Assembly: GCF_004016445.2 (NCBI RefSeq)
Contig: NZ_SADT02000001.1
Coordinates: 1,097,630 to 1,161,629, forward strand
Direction: 5' to 3'
DNA from: Mesorhizobium sp. M2E.F.Ca.ET.219.01.1.1
Lineage (GTDB): Bacteria > Pseudomonadota > Alphaproteobacteria > Rhizobiales > Rhizobiaceae
Length of the DNA stretch: 64,000 nt
Below are positions 54,875 to 64,000 of the stretch, piece by piece. Made by a program: the position numbers and the translations under genes. The notes under the pieces were generated by a model. That model was not told the origin of the DNA and ran no database searches. It was given only the letters and a program-made list of their open reading frames with translations. Each line of letters starts with the position of its first letter. Position 1 is the stretch's first letter.

Positions 54875-55915
54875 TCAGGCCGCCGGGAAAAGCTTCCAGC
54901 GCCGCGGCCTGAACGCCACGCGGCTCTTCTGCGCAGCGGGATGGTCGATCGGAAGCTCGATCTCGACGCGCTGGCGCTCGCCGCCGATCTCCAGCTCGAC
55001 GCGCCTGGTGCCTGCGACGCGGCGGCTGGCGGCGACCGTGCCGGCGATGCAGCCGCTGCAGCCGTCGAGCAGGTCGACATCGTGCGGGCGGAAGTAGAGA
55101 ACCGCCTCCCCAGGCGGCGCATGCGGCGCCTCCAGGCCGATCGGCCGATCGGCGATCCAGACCTCGCCGTTCTCGACCTTGACCGGCAGCGAGCTCGACT
55201 CGCCGATGAAGGAATAGACGAAGGGCGAGTTCGGCGTATCGTAGATGTCGTCGGCGGTGCCGACCTGCTCGATGCGGCCCTGGCTCATGACGACGACCCG
55301 GTCGGCGAGTTCCAGCGCTTCCTCCTGGTCGTGCGTGACGAAGACGGTGGTGTGGCCGGTCCGGTCATGGATCTCGCGCAGCCAGCGGCGCAGCTCGCGG
55401 CGCACCTGCGCGTCGAGCGCGCCGAAGGGTTCGTCGAGCAGAAGCACCTTGGGCTCGATCGCCATGGCGCGCGCCAGAGCCACGCGCTGGCGCTGGCCGC
55501 CGGAGAGCTGCGCCGGATAGCGCTTTTCCAGGCCTGACAGCTGGACGAGGTCGAGCAGCTCCAATGCCCGGCGGCGGATTTCCTGCGCCCGCGGCCGTGC
55601 AGCGCCGTGCCGGACCTTCAGGCCGAAGCCGATATTGTCGGCGACCGTCATGTGGCGGAACAGCGCGTAATGCTGGAAGACGAAGCCGACATTGCGCTCC
55701 TGGATCGACTTCTGCGAAGCGTCCTCGTCGCCGAAGAAGATCGCCCCCTTGGTCGGCCGCTCCAGCCCGGCGATCAGCCGCAGCAGCGTCGTCTTGCCGG
55801 AGCCCGACGGCCCCAGCAGCGCGATGAGCTCGCCCGACTTGATGTCAAGCGACACGTCGTGGAGCGCCGGAAACCGCTCAAACTCCTTGCGCACGTTGAC
55901 GACGCGAACTTCCAT
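54875..55915 (-). CDS. cysA: Sulfate/thiosulfate ABC transporter ATP-binding protein
   Basis: A 346-residue ATPase. Walker A is GPSGSGKTT, the signature is LSGGQRQRVALARAM, Walker B is VLLLDEPFGALDAQV and the switch His is in VTHDQEEALELADR. The C-terminal TOBE-like domain carries YFRPHDVDLLDG. The opening MEVRVVNVRKEFERFPAL is typical of CysA. It follows cysW after a 69-bp gap on the same strand. It energises uptake of sulfate through CysT and CysW. Confidence 0.93.
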   Translation of the reverse strand: MEVRVVNVRKEFERFPALHDVSLDIKSGELIALLGPSGSGKTTLLRLIAGLERPTKGAIFFGDEDASQKSIQERNVGFVFQHYALFRHMTVADNIGFGLKVRHGAARPRAQEIRRRALELLDLVQLSGLEKRYPAQLSGGQRQRVALARAMAIEPKVLLLDEPFGALDAQVRRELRRWLREIHDRTGHTTVFVTHDQEEALELADRVVVMSQGRIEQVGTADDIYDTPNSPFVYSFIGESSSLPVKVENGEVWIADRPIGLEAPHAPPGEAVLYFRPHDVDLLDGCSGCIAGTVAASRRVAGTRRVELEIGGERQRVEIELPIDHPAAQKSRVAFRPRRWKLFPAA

Positions 55916-55984
55916 GCAAATCCCTCAGTTCTTTGATGCATATCATTATCCCAAAACCGCTACGCACTTTTGGGTGACATGCAT

Positions 55985-56869
55985 CTAGTGTCCGCGTGTC
56001 GCGGCGATCTCGGCGCCGTAGCGCATCTCGAGAAGTGTTTTCAAGACCAGCGTCACCAGCGCCAGGCCGGCGAGCAGCGAAGCGACCGCAAAGGCGCCGA
56101 CGGCATTATACTCGTTGTAGAGGATCTCGACATGCAGCGGCATGGTGTTGGTGAGGCCGCGTATGTGGCCGGAGACCACGGATACAGCGCCGAACTCGCC
56201 CATGGCGCGGGCATTGCAGAGCAGCACGCCGTAGAGCAGCCCCCATTTGATGTTCGGCAGCGTCACATACCAGAAGGCCTGCCAGCCGTTGGCGCCAAGC
56301 GAGAGCGCCGCCTCCTCGTCGCCATTGCCCTGCTCCTGCATCAGCGGAATCAGCTCGCGCGCGACGAAGGGGAAGGTGACGAAGACCGTGGCGAGCACAA
56401 TGCCCGGCACCGCGAACAGGATCTGGATTCCGTGCGCCTTCAGCCATTCGCCGAGCAGCCCTTGCGCGCCGAAGAGCAGCACATAGACCAGGCCGGAAAT
56501 GACCGGCGAGACCGAGAAGGGCAGGTCGATCAGCGTGGTCAGGAACGCCTTGCCCTTGAACTCGAACTTGGCGATGGCCCAGGCGGCCGAAAGGCCGAAG
56601 ACGAGATTGAGCGGCACCGAGATCGCCGCCACCAGCAGCGTCAGGCGGATGGCGGAGCGCGTGTCGGCATCGCCCAGGGACTGGAAATAGGCGCCGACGC
56701 CCTTGGCAAAAGCCTCCTTGAACACGATGATCAGTGGCAACAGCAGGAAGACGCCGAGAAAGACGAGCGTGACGGTCGTCAGCGCGACGCGGACGGGACG
56801 GCTTTCCGTGACCGCCGCCGACTGGCTCTCGTGGTGCGGCTCATAGGACTTGATCTCGGGATCAGCCAT
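55985..56869 (-). CDS. cysW: Sulfate ABC transporter permease CysW
   Basis: A 294-residue membrane protein. The family block [21 protein letters not shown] leads to [21 protein letters not shown], and the EAA loop is [24 protein letters not shown] 56869 overlaps the end of cysT by 8 bp; an upstream extension would lie inside cysT. With CysT it forms the channel. Confidence 0.92.
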   Translation of the reverse strand: MADPEIKSYEPHHESQSAAVTESRPVRVALTTVTLVFLGVFLLLPLIIVFKEAFAKGVGAYFQSLGDADTRSAIRLTLLVAAISVPLNLVFGLSAAWAIAKFEFKGKAFLTTLIDLPFSVSPVISGLVYVLLFGAQGLLGEWLKAHGIQILFAVPGIVLATVFVTFPFVARELIPLMQEQGNGDEEAALSLGANGWQAFWYVTLPNIKWGLLYGVLLCNARAMGEFGAVSVVSGHIRGLTNTMPLHVEILYNEYNAVGAFAVASLLAGLALVTLVLKTLLEMRYGAEIAATRGH

Positions 56870-57713
56870 AACGCTTGCGGCTCCATGTCTGCACGAGGTT
56901 GATGAGGAGCAGCATGGCGAAGGACAGCGCCAGCATGATCGCGGCAATCGCGGTCGCGGCCGGATAATTGTACTCCTCCAGCCGAATGACGATCAGAAGC
57001 GGCGCGATCTCGGATTTGTAGGGCAGGTTGCCGGCGATGAAGATGACCGAGCCGTATTCGCCGACACCGCGCGCGAAGGCGAGCGAGAAACCGGTGATGA
57101 CGGCTGGCGCCAGCCCCGGAAATAGGACGCGGGTAATGATCTGGAAACGGCTGGCGCCGAGCGTGGCGGCGGCCTCTTCGACCTCCTTGTCGAGCTCTTC
57201 CATGATCGGTTGAACGGTGCGCACGACGAAGGGCAGGCCGATGAACACCAGCGCCACGATGATGCCGAGCGGGGTGTAGGCGACCTTGAGGCCGAGCGGC
57301 ATCAGCAATTTGCCGAGCCAGCCGGTTGGTGCATAGAGCGTGGTCAGCGCAATGCCGGCGACCGCGGTGGGCAGCGCGAAAGGCAGGTCGACCATGGCGT
57401 CGACGACGCGGCGGCCGGGAAAACGGTAGCGGACCAGCACCCAGGCGACGAGCGTGCCGAACACGACGTTGACGGCGGCCGCGATGAAGGCGGTGCCGAA
57501 GCTGATTTCAAGCGCCTTGAGAGTGCGCCGGTCGGTGGCCAAAGCCCAGAAATCGGTCCAGCCGAGCGCGGCCGAACGCCAGATCAGCCCCGAGAGCGGG
57601 ATAAGGATGATGAGCGTGAGGTAGGCAAGCGAGAAGCCGAGCGTCAGTCCGAAACCCGGAATGACACTCGGCTGTCTGAATCGCCACCCCGCATGAGCGG
57701 GTGCTGTGGTCAT
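56862..57713 (-). CDS. cysT: Sulfate ABC transporter permease CysT
   Basis: A 283-residue membrane protein. [20 protein letters not shown] opens helix 1. The family block is [20 protein letters not shown], and the EAA loop is [21 protein letters not shown]. It follows the first sulfate-binding-protein gene by 65 bp and overlaps cysW by 8 bp. The gene is also called cysU in some genomes. Confidence 0.92.
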   Translation of the reverse strand: MTTAPAHAGWRFRQPSVIPGFGLTLGFSLAYLTLIILIPLSGLIWRSAALGWTDFWALATDRRTLKALEISFGTAFIAAAVNVVFGTLVAWVLVRYRFPGRRVVDAMVDLPFALPTAVAGIALTTLYAPTGWLGKLLMPLGLKVAYTPLGIIVALVFIGLPFVVRTVQPIMEELDKEVEEAAATLGASRFQIITRVLFPGLAPAVITGFSLAFARGVGEYGSVIFIAGNLPYKSEIAPLLIVIRLEEYNYPAATAIAAIMLALSFAMLLLINLVQTWSRKRYG

Positions 57714-57778
57714 GCTGTTCTGGATCGTCCCTTCTTACTCAACCAGATTGCAGTCGCCAGTTTTCGAGGTTCAGCCTC

Positions 57779-58807
57779 TCACTGGGCCGGCTTATAGATC
57801 TGGTCGAATATACCACCGTCGCCGAAATGGTAAGGCTGTGCCTTCTTCCAGCCGCCGAATTGCGGGTCGTCGATGGTGACCAGCTTGATCTGCGGCAGCT
57901 TGGCGAGGTCCTCGGCCGGAACCAGTTCGGGCTTGGCCGGGCGATAGTGGTTCTTGGCAATGATGGTCTGGCCTTCCTTCGAATAGAGCCACGAAAGATA
58001 GGCCTCGGCCACCTTGCGCGTGCCTTTGGCGTCGACATTGGCGTCGACTACAGCGACCGGCGGTTCGGCCAGGATCGAGGTCGGCGGGTAGACGATGTCG
58101 AAATTGTCGGCGCCGAATTCGTCGAGGGCCAGATAGGCGTCGTTCTCCCAGGCGATCAGCACGTCGCCCAGGCCTTTCTGAGCAAAGGTGACGGTCGAGC
58201 CGCGGGCGCCGCTGTCGAGCACCGGCGCGTTGGCATAGAGCTTGCTGACGAATTCCTTGGTCTTGGCCTCGTCATTGCCGTCTTGCGCATTGGCATAGGC
58301 CCAGGCCGCGAGATAGTTCCAGCGCGCGCCGCCGGAGGTCTTCGGGTTCGGCGTGATCACCTGGACGCCGTCCTTCACCAGGTCGCTCCAGTCATGGATT
58401 CCCTTGGGGTTGCCCTTGCGCACCAGGAAGATGATGGTCGAGGTGTAAGGCGCTGAATTGTTTTCGAATTTCTTGCGCCAGTCGGGATTGATCTTCTTCG
58501 ACTTGGAGACGATGGCGTTGATGTCGCCTTCGAGCGCCAGCGTCACCACGTCGGCGTCAAGGCCGTCGATAACGGCGCGGGCCTGGGCGCCGGATCCGCC
58601 ATGTGACTGCTGGATGGTCACCGTCTCGCCGGTCTCGGCTTTCCAATGCGCGGCGAAGGCCTCGTCATAGGCCTTATAGAGCTCACGTGTCGGATCGTAG
58701 GACACGTTCAAAATGGTCGTATCGGCGAACGCGAAACCGAGCGTGCCGAACTGGACAGATGTGGCGACCAGCGCGCCGAGCAGTTTCCTGAAATGGGGTT
58801 TGGTCAT
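57779..58807 (-). CDS. sbp: Sulfate-binding protein 1
   Basis: A 342-residue periplasmic protein leading the sulfate operon. The signal peptide is about residues 1-28 ([20 protein letters not shown]). The Sbp fold carries [60 protein letters not shown] and [25 protein letters not shown] lies upstream of ATG 58807. The neighbours are cysT, cysW and cysA. CysP-type thiosulfate binding cannot be excluded from sequence alone. Confidence 0.92.
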   Translation of the reverse strand: MTKPHFRKLLGALVATSVQFGTLGFAFADTTILNVSYDPTRELYKAYDEAFAAHWKAETGETVTIQQSHGGSGAQARAVIDGLDADVVTLALEGDINAIVSKSKKINPDWRKKFENNSAPYTSTIIFLVRKGNPKGIHDWSDLVKDGVQVITPNPKTSGGARWNYLAAWAYANAQDGNDEAKTKEFVSKLYANAPVLDSGARGSTVTFAQKGLGDVLIAWENDAYLALDEFGADNFDIVYPPTSILAEPPVAVVDANVDAKGTRKVAEAYLSWLYSKEGQTIIAKNHYRPAKPELVPAEDLAKLPQIKLVTIDDPQFGGWKKAQPYHFGDGGIFDQIYKPAQ

Positions 58808-59015
58808 TCCCGCCTCCGTTGAACTGCTGCGAACTCTAGCGAGTTTATAGAAATTAGATGCATTGAATGTTGCCTTTTTCGCCTCCTCGAAGCAATTTTT
58901 CGCCGTATGTCCGCGGATCGAAGAAATATCTTCCTCCAGCTGGCGAGACCATGAATCCTCGCCGCCGGGCTAATTAGAACCGACGATGATTTGGGCAGGG
59001 CTGGAAGGCTTGCGG

Positions 59016-59768
59016 CTAAGGCGCGGTGACCGGAAAATCGAAGCGCTGTTTTGGAAAAGGCTCTTTGGCCAGCGTGAAGTGCCACCATTCGCGCGCATAG
59101 TTGCGGAAGCCGGCGGCTCGCATGGCGGCAAGCAGCAGCTTGCGGTTCGCTGCCGCTCCGGCGGGAAGAGGGTGGTGCGCCGTCTCGCTCATCGGATCGA
59201 AGCAATCAAAACCGGTGCCGAAGTCGAGTGTCCCGACGTCAGGAGTGCCGCAGGCCGGATGAACATCGCTTCCCTTGCCTGGGTCGGCGATGGCGAGATC
59301 GACGGTCGAGCCGCGCGAATGGCTGGACAACTCGCCGACATACCCCTTGGCGATGAGATCGCCGCGTTCGACCGTCGGATACCATTGCGGATCCGGCGGG
59401 CCGCCTTCTCGCGTCCATTGGCCCATGTCGGCGACGGCCCGCGCGGGCCGGTAGCAGTCGAAGACGACCAGCGTCAGGCCTTTGGCGGTCATGGTTCTCT
59501 GGACGCTGGACAGCGCCTTCGCCGCTTGCGCGGTCAAGATGCAGACAGGCGCGTCATAGCCGTCGACCTTGCGGCGCAGGAAGTTTTCGCGGCCGGCGTA
59601 GCGGATGTCCTGGTGGATGGTCTGGTCGATATTGGCGAGCCTGACGAAGCCGGCGGGCAGGGGATCGGCGCGGGCCTGGAGAGGGCAAGGCGTTACTAGT
59701 GCAAGCGCTGCGAAGAACACCCCCAACAGAGGTCGGCGCGAGGCCCCCCTCTCTGCCCTGCCGGGCAT
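59016..59768 (-). CDS. D-alanyl-D-alanine dipeptidase, VanX/DdpX type
   Basis: A 250-residue peptidase M15D. Catalytic features are FDCYRPARA (the VanX Arg), SSHSRGSTVDLAI (SxHxxGxAxD-type zinc ligands, with Thr-Val in place of Ala-x) and EWWHF (catalytic Glu, zinc His). It cleaves D-Ala-D-Ala in the periplasm or cytoplasm; a hydrophobic stretch (LLGVFFAALALV) and CPLQARA suggest export. The most credible ATG (59768) lies inside the palindromic repeat at 59744-59899, so the repeat encodes the first residues (PGRAERGAS). TTG or GTG codons just after the repeat are alternatives. Confidence 0.82.
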   Translation of the reverse strand: MPGRAERGASRRPLLGVFFAALALVTPCPLQARADPLPAGFVRLANIDQTIHQDIRYAGRENFLRRKVDGYDAPVCILTAQAAKALSSVQRTMTAKGLTLVVFDCYRPARAVADMGQWTREGGPPDPQWYPTVERGDLIAKGYVGELSSHSRGSTVDLAIADPGKGSDVHPACGTPDVGTLDFGTGFDCFDPMSETAHHPLPAGAAANRKLLLAAMRAAGFRNYAREWWHFTLAKEPFPKQRFDFPVTAP

Positions 59769-59899
59769 CTCCCCCTCAAGGGGGGAGATTGGCGGTGTCG
59801 GCGCCGCATCCATCCTTCCTGCGTTGAAGATTGGCGAAAGCCGCGAAGCGAATAATCTCCCCCCTTTAGGGGGAGATGGCCGGCAGGCCAGAGAGGGGG
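59744..59899. repeat. Palindromic intergenic repeat, family B copy 2
   Basis: A 156-bp element with outer arms CCCCCCTCTCTGCC and GGCCAGAGAGGGGG. Inner hairpins are CATCTCCCCCTCAAGGGGGG and ATCTCCCCCCTTTAGGGGGA. The middle has the tag TTGGCGAAAGC shared by the other two copies. It lies between pbpC and the VanX-type gene and overlaps the start of the latter. Confidence 0.8.
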
Positions 59900-59964
59900 A
59901 CCTCGCGCCATACATCAGGGGAGAAGCTCCGCGCGCCGAATCCTTAAGAAGCGCAATCCCCATC

Positions 59965-62055
59965 CTATTCAACGAAAACCTTCACGCTCGCCGCGCGGCC
60001 GGCTGCGTCGATGACGGTCAGCGTCGAATAGCCGGTGCCGTCGGGTTGCCAGGTCGCGGTGCGGCGGCGGTCGATGCCGGCGAGCGGCTTGCCGTTGGCG
60101 AGCCAGCGGAACGGCGCGCGGCCGCCCTGCAGCTTCAGCACCAGCGGCGTGGCGCCGGCGGAGTTGGTGCCAAGATCCACACGGGCTCCATTGGGCGGGA
60201 AGATGATGGTCGGCGCGGGCTCGATGGCGGTGGCCTGCACCAGCCCGTCGGCGCCGGCGCCGAAACGGGCGAGCGTCACCGGCAGCTCCTCGCGCTTGGG
60301 ATTGAACACGCCCGGCGGCCGGCTCGGCAGCGGCACGCTGGCAAGGCCGGAACGGACAAAACCCTCGAACAGGATAGGTGCCGCCGAGACATAGCCCGAC
60401 AGGCCCGGGACAGGGCTCGCATCGGCGCGGCCGACCCACACGCCCAGGACGTAGCGGCCGTCGAAGCCGACGGACCAGGCATCGCGATAGCCATACGAGG
60501 TGCCGGTCTTATAGGCGATGCCGCGCTGCATGGCGCCTTCCGGCGGCTTCACGCCGGACAGTATGTCGTTGATCTGCCAGGCCGCCTGGTCGTCGAGGAC
60601 GGTGGCTGTGGTGCGTTCGGCATTGGCCGGCTCGGTGCCGTCATGCAGCGTGTGCATCTTGCCGCCATTGGCGAGCCCCGTATAGAGCTGCACCAGGTCG
60701 CGCAAGGTCACGCCGACGCCGCCAAGCCCGATCGCCAGGCCCGGTGCCTCGTTGACCGGCAGGACCGGGGTGACGCCGGCCTGGCGGAAGCGCGCCGTCA
60801 GCCGCGCCGGACCGACGGCGTCGAGCACGCGGATCGCCGGCACGTTGAGCGACAATTGCAGCGCCTGGCGGATCGAGACGTCGCCCTGGTAGCCCATGTC
60901 GAAATTCTTCGGACGGTAGCCGCCGAAATCGGCCGGGCTGTCCTCGATGATCATCTCCTGCGCCACCAGCCCTTGCTCGAAGGCCAAGCCGTAGATGAAG
61001 GGCTTCAGCGTCGAACCGGGGGAACGCACCACCTTGGTCATGTCGATCCAGCCGGAGCGGCTGGCGTCGAAGAAATCGGCCGAGCCGACCTCGCCGAGAA
61101 TGTCGCCGGTGCGCGCGTCGGCCATCACCATGGCGATGGAAAGTTTGGGGCCGAGCTTTCTGGCGGCATCCCTTGCGACCTGCTCCAGCCCCTGCTGCAC
61201 GCTTTTGCGGATGGTGAGCTGCAGCGGCTTGCCGGGCACGGCCCTCGGCAGCATGGCGTAGGAGGCGTGCGCCGCCAGCGCCGGCAGTTTTCTGCGCAGG
61301 CCGGACACGTCGTCCAGCGCCGCGCGCTGCGCTTCGCGCTCGCCGAGCAGGCCGGCCGAGACCATGCGGGTGAGCACGCGGTCGCGCGCGGCATGCGCGA
61401 TGTCGAGATTGCGGTCGGGCCGGCGCCTTTCCGGCAATTGCGGCAGCGCGACGAGAAGGGCGGCTTCCGACACGGTGAGCCGTTTCGGCTCCTTGCCGAA
61501 ATAGGCGAGCGAGGCGGCGCGCACGCCTTCGAGATTGCCGCCATAGGGCGCCAGCGTCAGATAGCGTTCGAGGATTTCCTGCTTGGAGAGTCGGCGCTCG
61601 ATCTGCATGGCGCGCAGCATCTGCTTGAGCTTGGAGCCGAGGCTGCGGCTGTCGCGCGGCTCGATCAGCCGGGCAAGCTGCATCGACAAGGTCGAACCGC
61701 CCGACACGATATGGCCGCTTGTGACGAGCTGGCCCGCGGCGCGGCAAAGCGCCAGGAGGTCGACGCCGCGGTGGTCCCAGAAGCGCTTGTCCTCATAGGT
61801 GACCAGCATGTCGACGAATTGCTTGTCGACCTGGTCGAGGCGGGTCTCGAGCCGCCAGTAGCCGTCCGGCGTGGCGAAGGCGCGCAGGAGCTGGCCGTCG
61901 CGATCTTGCACCTCGGTCGAGACCGTCAGCTTTGCCGGCAGCGGCGGCGGGAAGGCGCGGTCGAGCTCCCAAAGGGTGGCTGCGGCGATCGCCGCAAACC
62001 CCGCGAGTGAAGCTGCGGCGATGCCTGTTCGACGGAGAAATTTCTTGGAGAGCAT
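59965..62055 (-). CDS. pbpC: Penicillin-binding protein 1C
   Basis: A 696-residue bifunctional peptidoglycan synthase. A signal-anchor helix lies at about residues 10-32. The glycosyltransferase domain has EDKRFWDHRGVD and GGSTLSMQLARL. The transpeptidase domain has SPGSTLKPFIYG (catalytic Ser with Lys three on), SLN and KTGTSYG. The C-terminal BiPBP_C domain begins near FPPNGARVDLG. ATG 62055 has GAGGGGC upstream. It lies downstream of the alpha-2-macroglobulin gene, the same pairing as pbpC and yfhM in E. coli, where the two act as a periplasmic defence and repair pair. Confidence 0.93.
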   Translation of the reverse strand: MLSKKFLRRTGIAAASLAGFAAIAAATLWELDRAFPPPLPAKLTVSTEVQDRDGQLLRAFATPDGYWRLETRLDQVDKQFVDMLVTYEDKRFWDHRGVDLLALCRAAGQLVTSGHIVSGGSTLSMQLARLIEPRDSRSLGSKLKQMLRAMQIERRLSKQEILERYLTLAPYGGNLEGVRAASLAYFGKEPKRLTVSEAALLVALPQLPERRRPDRNLDIAHAARDRVLTRMVSAGLLGEREAQRAALDDVSGLRRKLPALAAHASYAMLPRAVPGKPLQLTIRKSVQQGLEQVARDAARKLGPKLSIAMVMADARTGDILGEVGSADFFDASRSGWIDMTKVVRSPGSTLKPFIYGLAFEQGLVAQEMIIEDSPADFGGYRPKNFDMGYQGDVSIRQALQLSLNVPAIRVLDAVGPARLTARFRQAGVTPVLPVNEAPGLAIGLGGVGVTLRDLVQLYTGLANGGKMHTLHDGTEPANAERTTATVLDDQAAWQINDILSGVKPPEGAMQRGIAYKTGTSYGYRDAWSVGFDGRYVLGVWVGRADASPVPGLSGYVSAAPILFEGFVRSGLASVPLPSRPPGVFNPKREELPVTLARFGAGADGLVQATAIEPAPTIIFPPNGARVDLGTNSAGATPLVLKLQGGRAPFRWLANGKPLAGIDRRRTATWQPDGTGYSTLTVIDAAGRAASVKVFVE

Positions 62056-62240
62056 GGCGCTGCCCCTCATCCGCCTGCCGGCACCTTCTCCCCGTATAGT
62101 GACGGGGAGAAGGGGGCTGGCTGCGATGTCGGCTTCTGTCTTGCGACGTTGCCGATTGGCGAAAGCGTCGGCGCAAGCCCCTTTCTCCCCGTCACTATAC
62201 GGGGAGAAATGTCCGGCAGGACAATGAGGGGCAGCGCCAT
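62054..62240. repeat. Palindromic intergenic repeat, family B copy 3, with 17-bp perfect outer arms
   Basis: A 187-bp element with perfect outer arms ATGGCGCTGCCCCTCAT (62054-62070) and ATGAGGGGCAGCGCCAT (62224-62240). Inner hairpins contain TTCTCCCCGTATAGTGACGG and CCGTCACTATACGGGGAGAA. The middle tag TTGGCGAAAGC is shared with the other family B copies. It fills almost the whole gap between the alpha-2-macroglobulin gene and pbpC. Confidence 0.85.
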
Positions 62241-62260
62241 CGCTATGTCTATCAAGCCGC

Positions 62261-64000
62261 TTACTCCGCCTTCACCTCCATCACGCCGGTGGCGGTGCGG
62301 GCCGAATATTGCGGCCGGTACATGTCCTCCACCGTTGCCGCCGGATGGGCGTAAGTGCCCGGCGTCACGGCACGCACGACATAGGCCAGCGTGATGTTGC
62401 GGTCGCCGTCGCCTTCGTTCGGGTTGAAGGCGGCGACGAAACGGTCGTCGCGGAACTCCAGATGCGCGGCGTCGGTCTGCGCCAGCCAGGAGAAGTTCGA
62501 CAATTGCGCGCTGGACACCAGGCTCGGATTGTCGATCTCGAAGCCGGCGGGCAACAGATCGGTGATCAGCAGCCGCGACGGCCATTTGTTCTGCTCATAG
62601 ACCTTGAGCACGACCACGTAGCGCTCGTTCTGCCTGGCTTCGGTGACGTTGGCTTCTGTGCCGTCGAGCTTGTAGTAGGTGCGGTCGATGGTGAAGCCGT
62701 CGCCGCCGGCGGGCAGCGGATCGACCGGCGCGGCGACCGCGGTCACCACCGCCTGCAGCGGCGTCGCGCCGGTGTTGGCGATGGTGAGCGGACTGTCGAC
62801 GAGGTCGCTGCCGGCGACCTGGTCGGAATATCCGCCCGAATGCGGCGCGCCGTTGACGGAAAGCGTGATGGAATCATTGCCTTCCTTCAGCGCCCTTGCG
62901 GCAAGCAGCATCCAGGATTCATCCTGCGTGCTCGTCCAGCGGGCATCGGCGCGCGCCACGCCCACCAGCTTGATCAGTTGCGGCATGATGCTCGGCGCCG
63001 GCTTCGATTCCGCCGCCAGCGCCAGTATCGCCGCGCCGTCGCGCAGCCGCGAGCCATAGTCCGAGCGGTACCAGTCGTAGTCGGTTTCAGCCTGCGCCAG
63101 CCTGAGCGCCGTCTGGAACGTGGCTTCCGAACGCTGCGTGTCGCCGTAGAGCGCTAGGCTCGCCGCCAGTTGTGCGACCGCCATAGGGCTGGAGAAGGCT
63201 TCGAGCTGCGTGTCGGCGTAGTAGCGCAGATCGCCGATCGAGGCCTTCTTGTTGCGGGCAAGCACATAGAGCGCGTAAGCGATATCGCTGCCCTTGTCCT
63301 GGACGTCCTGGTCGTAGCCGAGCGAGTTCTGCAGGTTGTTCAGCGCCTGGTTCATCGCCAGCGCGGGAACATCATACTTCTCCTCGCGCGCCCGGGTCAG
63401 GAACTCGCTGACATAGGCGTCAAGCCACAGGTCGCCGGAACCCGGTCCCCAGAGGCCGAAGCTGCCGCTTGCCGACTGATAGGACAGCACCTTGTAGATG
63501 GCGTCCTGGATGCGTTGATGCAGGTCCGGATCGCTTTCCATGCCGATGCTCTTGGCCATGTCGTTGACATAGAGCAGCGGCATGGCGCGGCTGGTGGTCT
63601 GTTCGGCGCAGCCATAGGGGTAGCGGTCGAGGCTCATCAGCAGCGACGGCACGTCGAGCGCGGACGACTGCGAAACGCCGACGCTGACCGAAGCGCCGTC
63701 GAGCACGCTGGCCGCAAGCAGCTCCTTGTCGACCCGCAGCGAGCCGCCATGCGGCTTCAGGTCGACAACCATACGGTTGGTGACCGGAAGCTGCGCCGGC
63801 CGCACCGGCAGATAAAGCGTCTGCTCGACCTGGGTGCCGTCGGCATGCGCAAGCTTGACGGTGACGGAGGCATCGCCCGCGGTCTTGGCGACCAGCGGGA
63901 AGGTGAGCGACTGACGCTTGCCCTGGGCGAGCGTCAGTTTTTCCGGCAACGGCTTGTCGCCGGTCGTGAGATCTCCGGTCGTGGTGACCGACAGCGCATA
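62261..64000 (-). CDS. Bacterial alpha-2-macroglobulin, C-terminal part
   Basis: The last 579 residues of a large periplasmic protease-trapping lipoprotein (YfhM type); the start lies beyond the window edge. The thioester motif is intact: RYPYGCAEQTTSRAMPLLY, with Cys-Ala-Glu-Gln at 63599-63610. Helical thioester-domain repeats follow (QSASGSFGLWGPGSGDLWLD, AYALYVLARNKKA). The end resembles a receptor-binding-like domain (GFEIDNPSLVSS, PGTYAHPAATVEDMYRP). Followed by pbpC on the same strand, it forms the known A2M-PBP1C pair. Confidence 0.92.
   Translation of the reverse strand, partial: YALSVTTTGDLTTGDKPLPEKLTLAQGKRQSLTFPLVAKTAGDASVTVKLAHADGTQVEQTLYLPVRPAQLPVTNRMVVDLKPHGGSLRVDKELLAASVLDGASVSVGVSQSSALDVPSLLMSLDRYPYGCAEQTTSRAMPLLYVNDMAKSIGMESDPDLHQRIQDAIYKVLSYQSASGSFGLWGPGSGDLWLDAYVSEFLTRAREEKYDVPALAMNQALNNLQNSLGYDQDVQDKGSDIAYALYVLARNKKASIGDLRYYADTQLEAFSSPMAVAQLAASLALYGDTQRSEATFQTALRLAQAETDYDWYRSDYGSRLRDGAAILALAAESKPAPSIMPQLIKLVGVARADARWTSTQDESWMLLAARALKEGNDSITLSVNGAPHSGGYSDQVAGSDLVDSPLTIANTGATPLQAVVTAVAAPVDPLPAGGDGFTIDRTYYKLDGTEANVTEARQNERYVVVLKVYEQNKWPSRLLITDLLPAGFEIDNPSLVSSAQLSNFSWLAQTDAAHLEFRDDRFVAAFNPNEGDGDRNITLAYVVRAVTPGTYAHPAATVEDMYRPQYSARTATGVMEVKAE

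Noticed and set aside
59605..62010. An 801-codon plus-strand frame opposite pbpC
   Set aside because: The translation is Arg/His/Gly/Asp-rich with no domain. It is a GC-bias shadow of pbpC, whose catalytic motifs are all intact.

Overview
The window is dense, high-GC alphaproteobacterial DNA, most like a Mesorhizobium or related Rhizobiales replicon. That placement is an inference. It rests on the strong G/C third-position bias, the number of ABC sugar-import operons, a beta-ketoadipate locus, genes resembling the rhizopine moc set, and several families of large palindromic intergenic repeats. Nearly all of it is catabolic or transport DNA arranged as substrate modules. I saw no tRNA, rRNA, CRISPR array, transposase or phage gene.

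Layout. 0-5.0 kb: protocatechuate-branch aromatic catabolism (pobA, pcaF, pcaJ, pcaI) with a divergent IclR regulator and a PcaR-type operator. 5.1-11.7 kb: one tight operon with a GntR/UTRA regulator, an ADP-ribosylglycohydrolase-family enzyme, a PfkB sugar kinase and a four-gene polyamine-type ABC importer. 11.8-18.6 kb: two convergent operons with MocA-, MocC-, MocD- and MocE-like proteins, a PanB homologue without its metal ligands, an ammonia-lyase homologue without the Ala-Ser-Gly cofactor triad, and an ornithine cyclodeaminase family protein. 18.7-20.1 kb: a decayed DHA2-type MFS gene. 20.4-27.2 kb: a CUT2 sugar ABC operon in which one permease is fused to an SMP-30 beta-propeller and a second propeller gene follows.

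27.6-36.3 kb: an AhpD-like protein, then a minus-strand molybdenum hydroxylase cluster (AraC regulator, SRPBCC/CoxG-like, FAD subunit, 2Fe-2S subunit, large subunit split into two genes, MoxR/CoxD-like ATPase, CoxE-like VWA protein, amidohydrolase). 36.6-42.8 kb: an Frc-like sugar ABC system, a 3-hydroxyisobutyrate-dehydrogenase-like enzyme, an NAD-dependent epimerase/dehydrogenase and an FCD-type GntR regulator. A shared operator (ATTGTCTGACAAT type) lies in both divergent promoter regions. 43-51.6 kb: a DUF3175 protein, an MFS carrier, then a LacI regulator, a CUT2 ABC importer and gluconokinase behind a perfect 16-bp operator. 51.7-58.8 kb: a lipid-A-acyltransferase-like protein, an Rrf2 regulator and a sulfate ABC operon with two binding proteins. 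59-64 kb: a VanX-type D,D-dipeptidase, PBP1C and the thioester-containing end of a bacterial alpha-2-macroglobulin.

The best candidates for undescribed biology are the ADP-ribosylglycohydrolase/kinase/importer operon, the moc-like cluster with two catalytically altered enzyme homologues, and the permease-propeller fusion operon. All functional assignments come from reading family motifs by eye; no database search was run.
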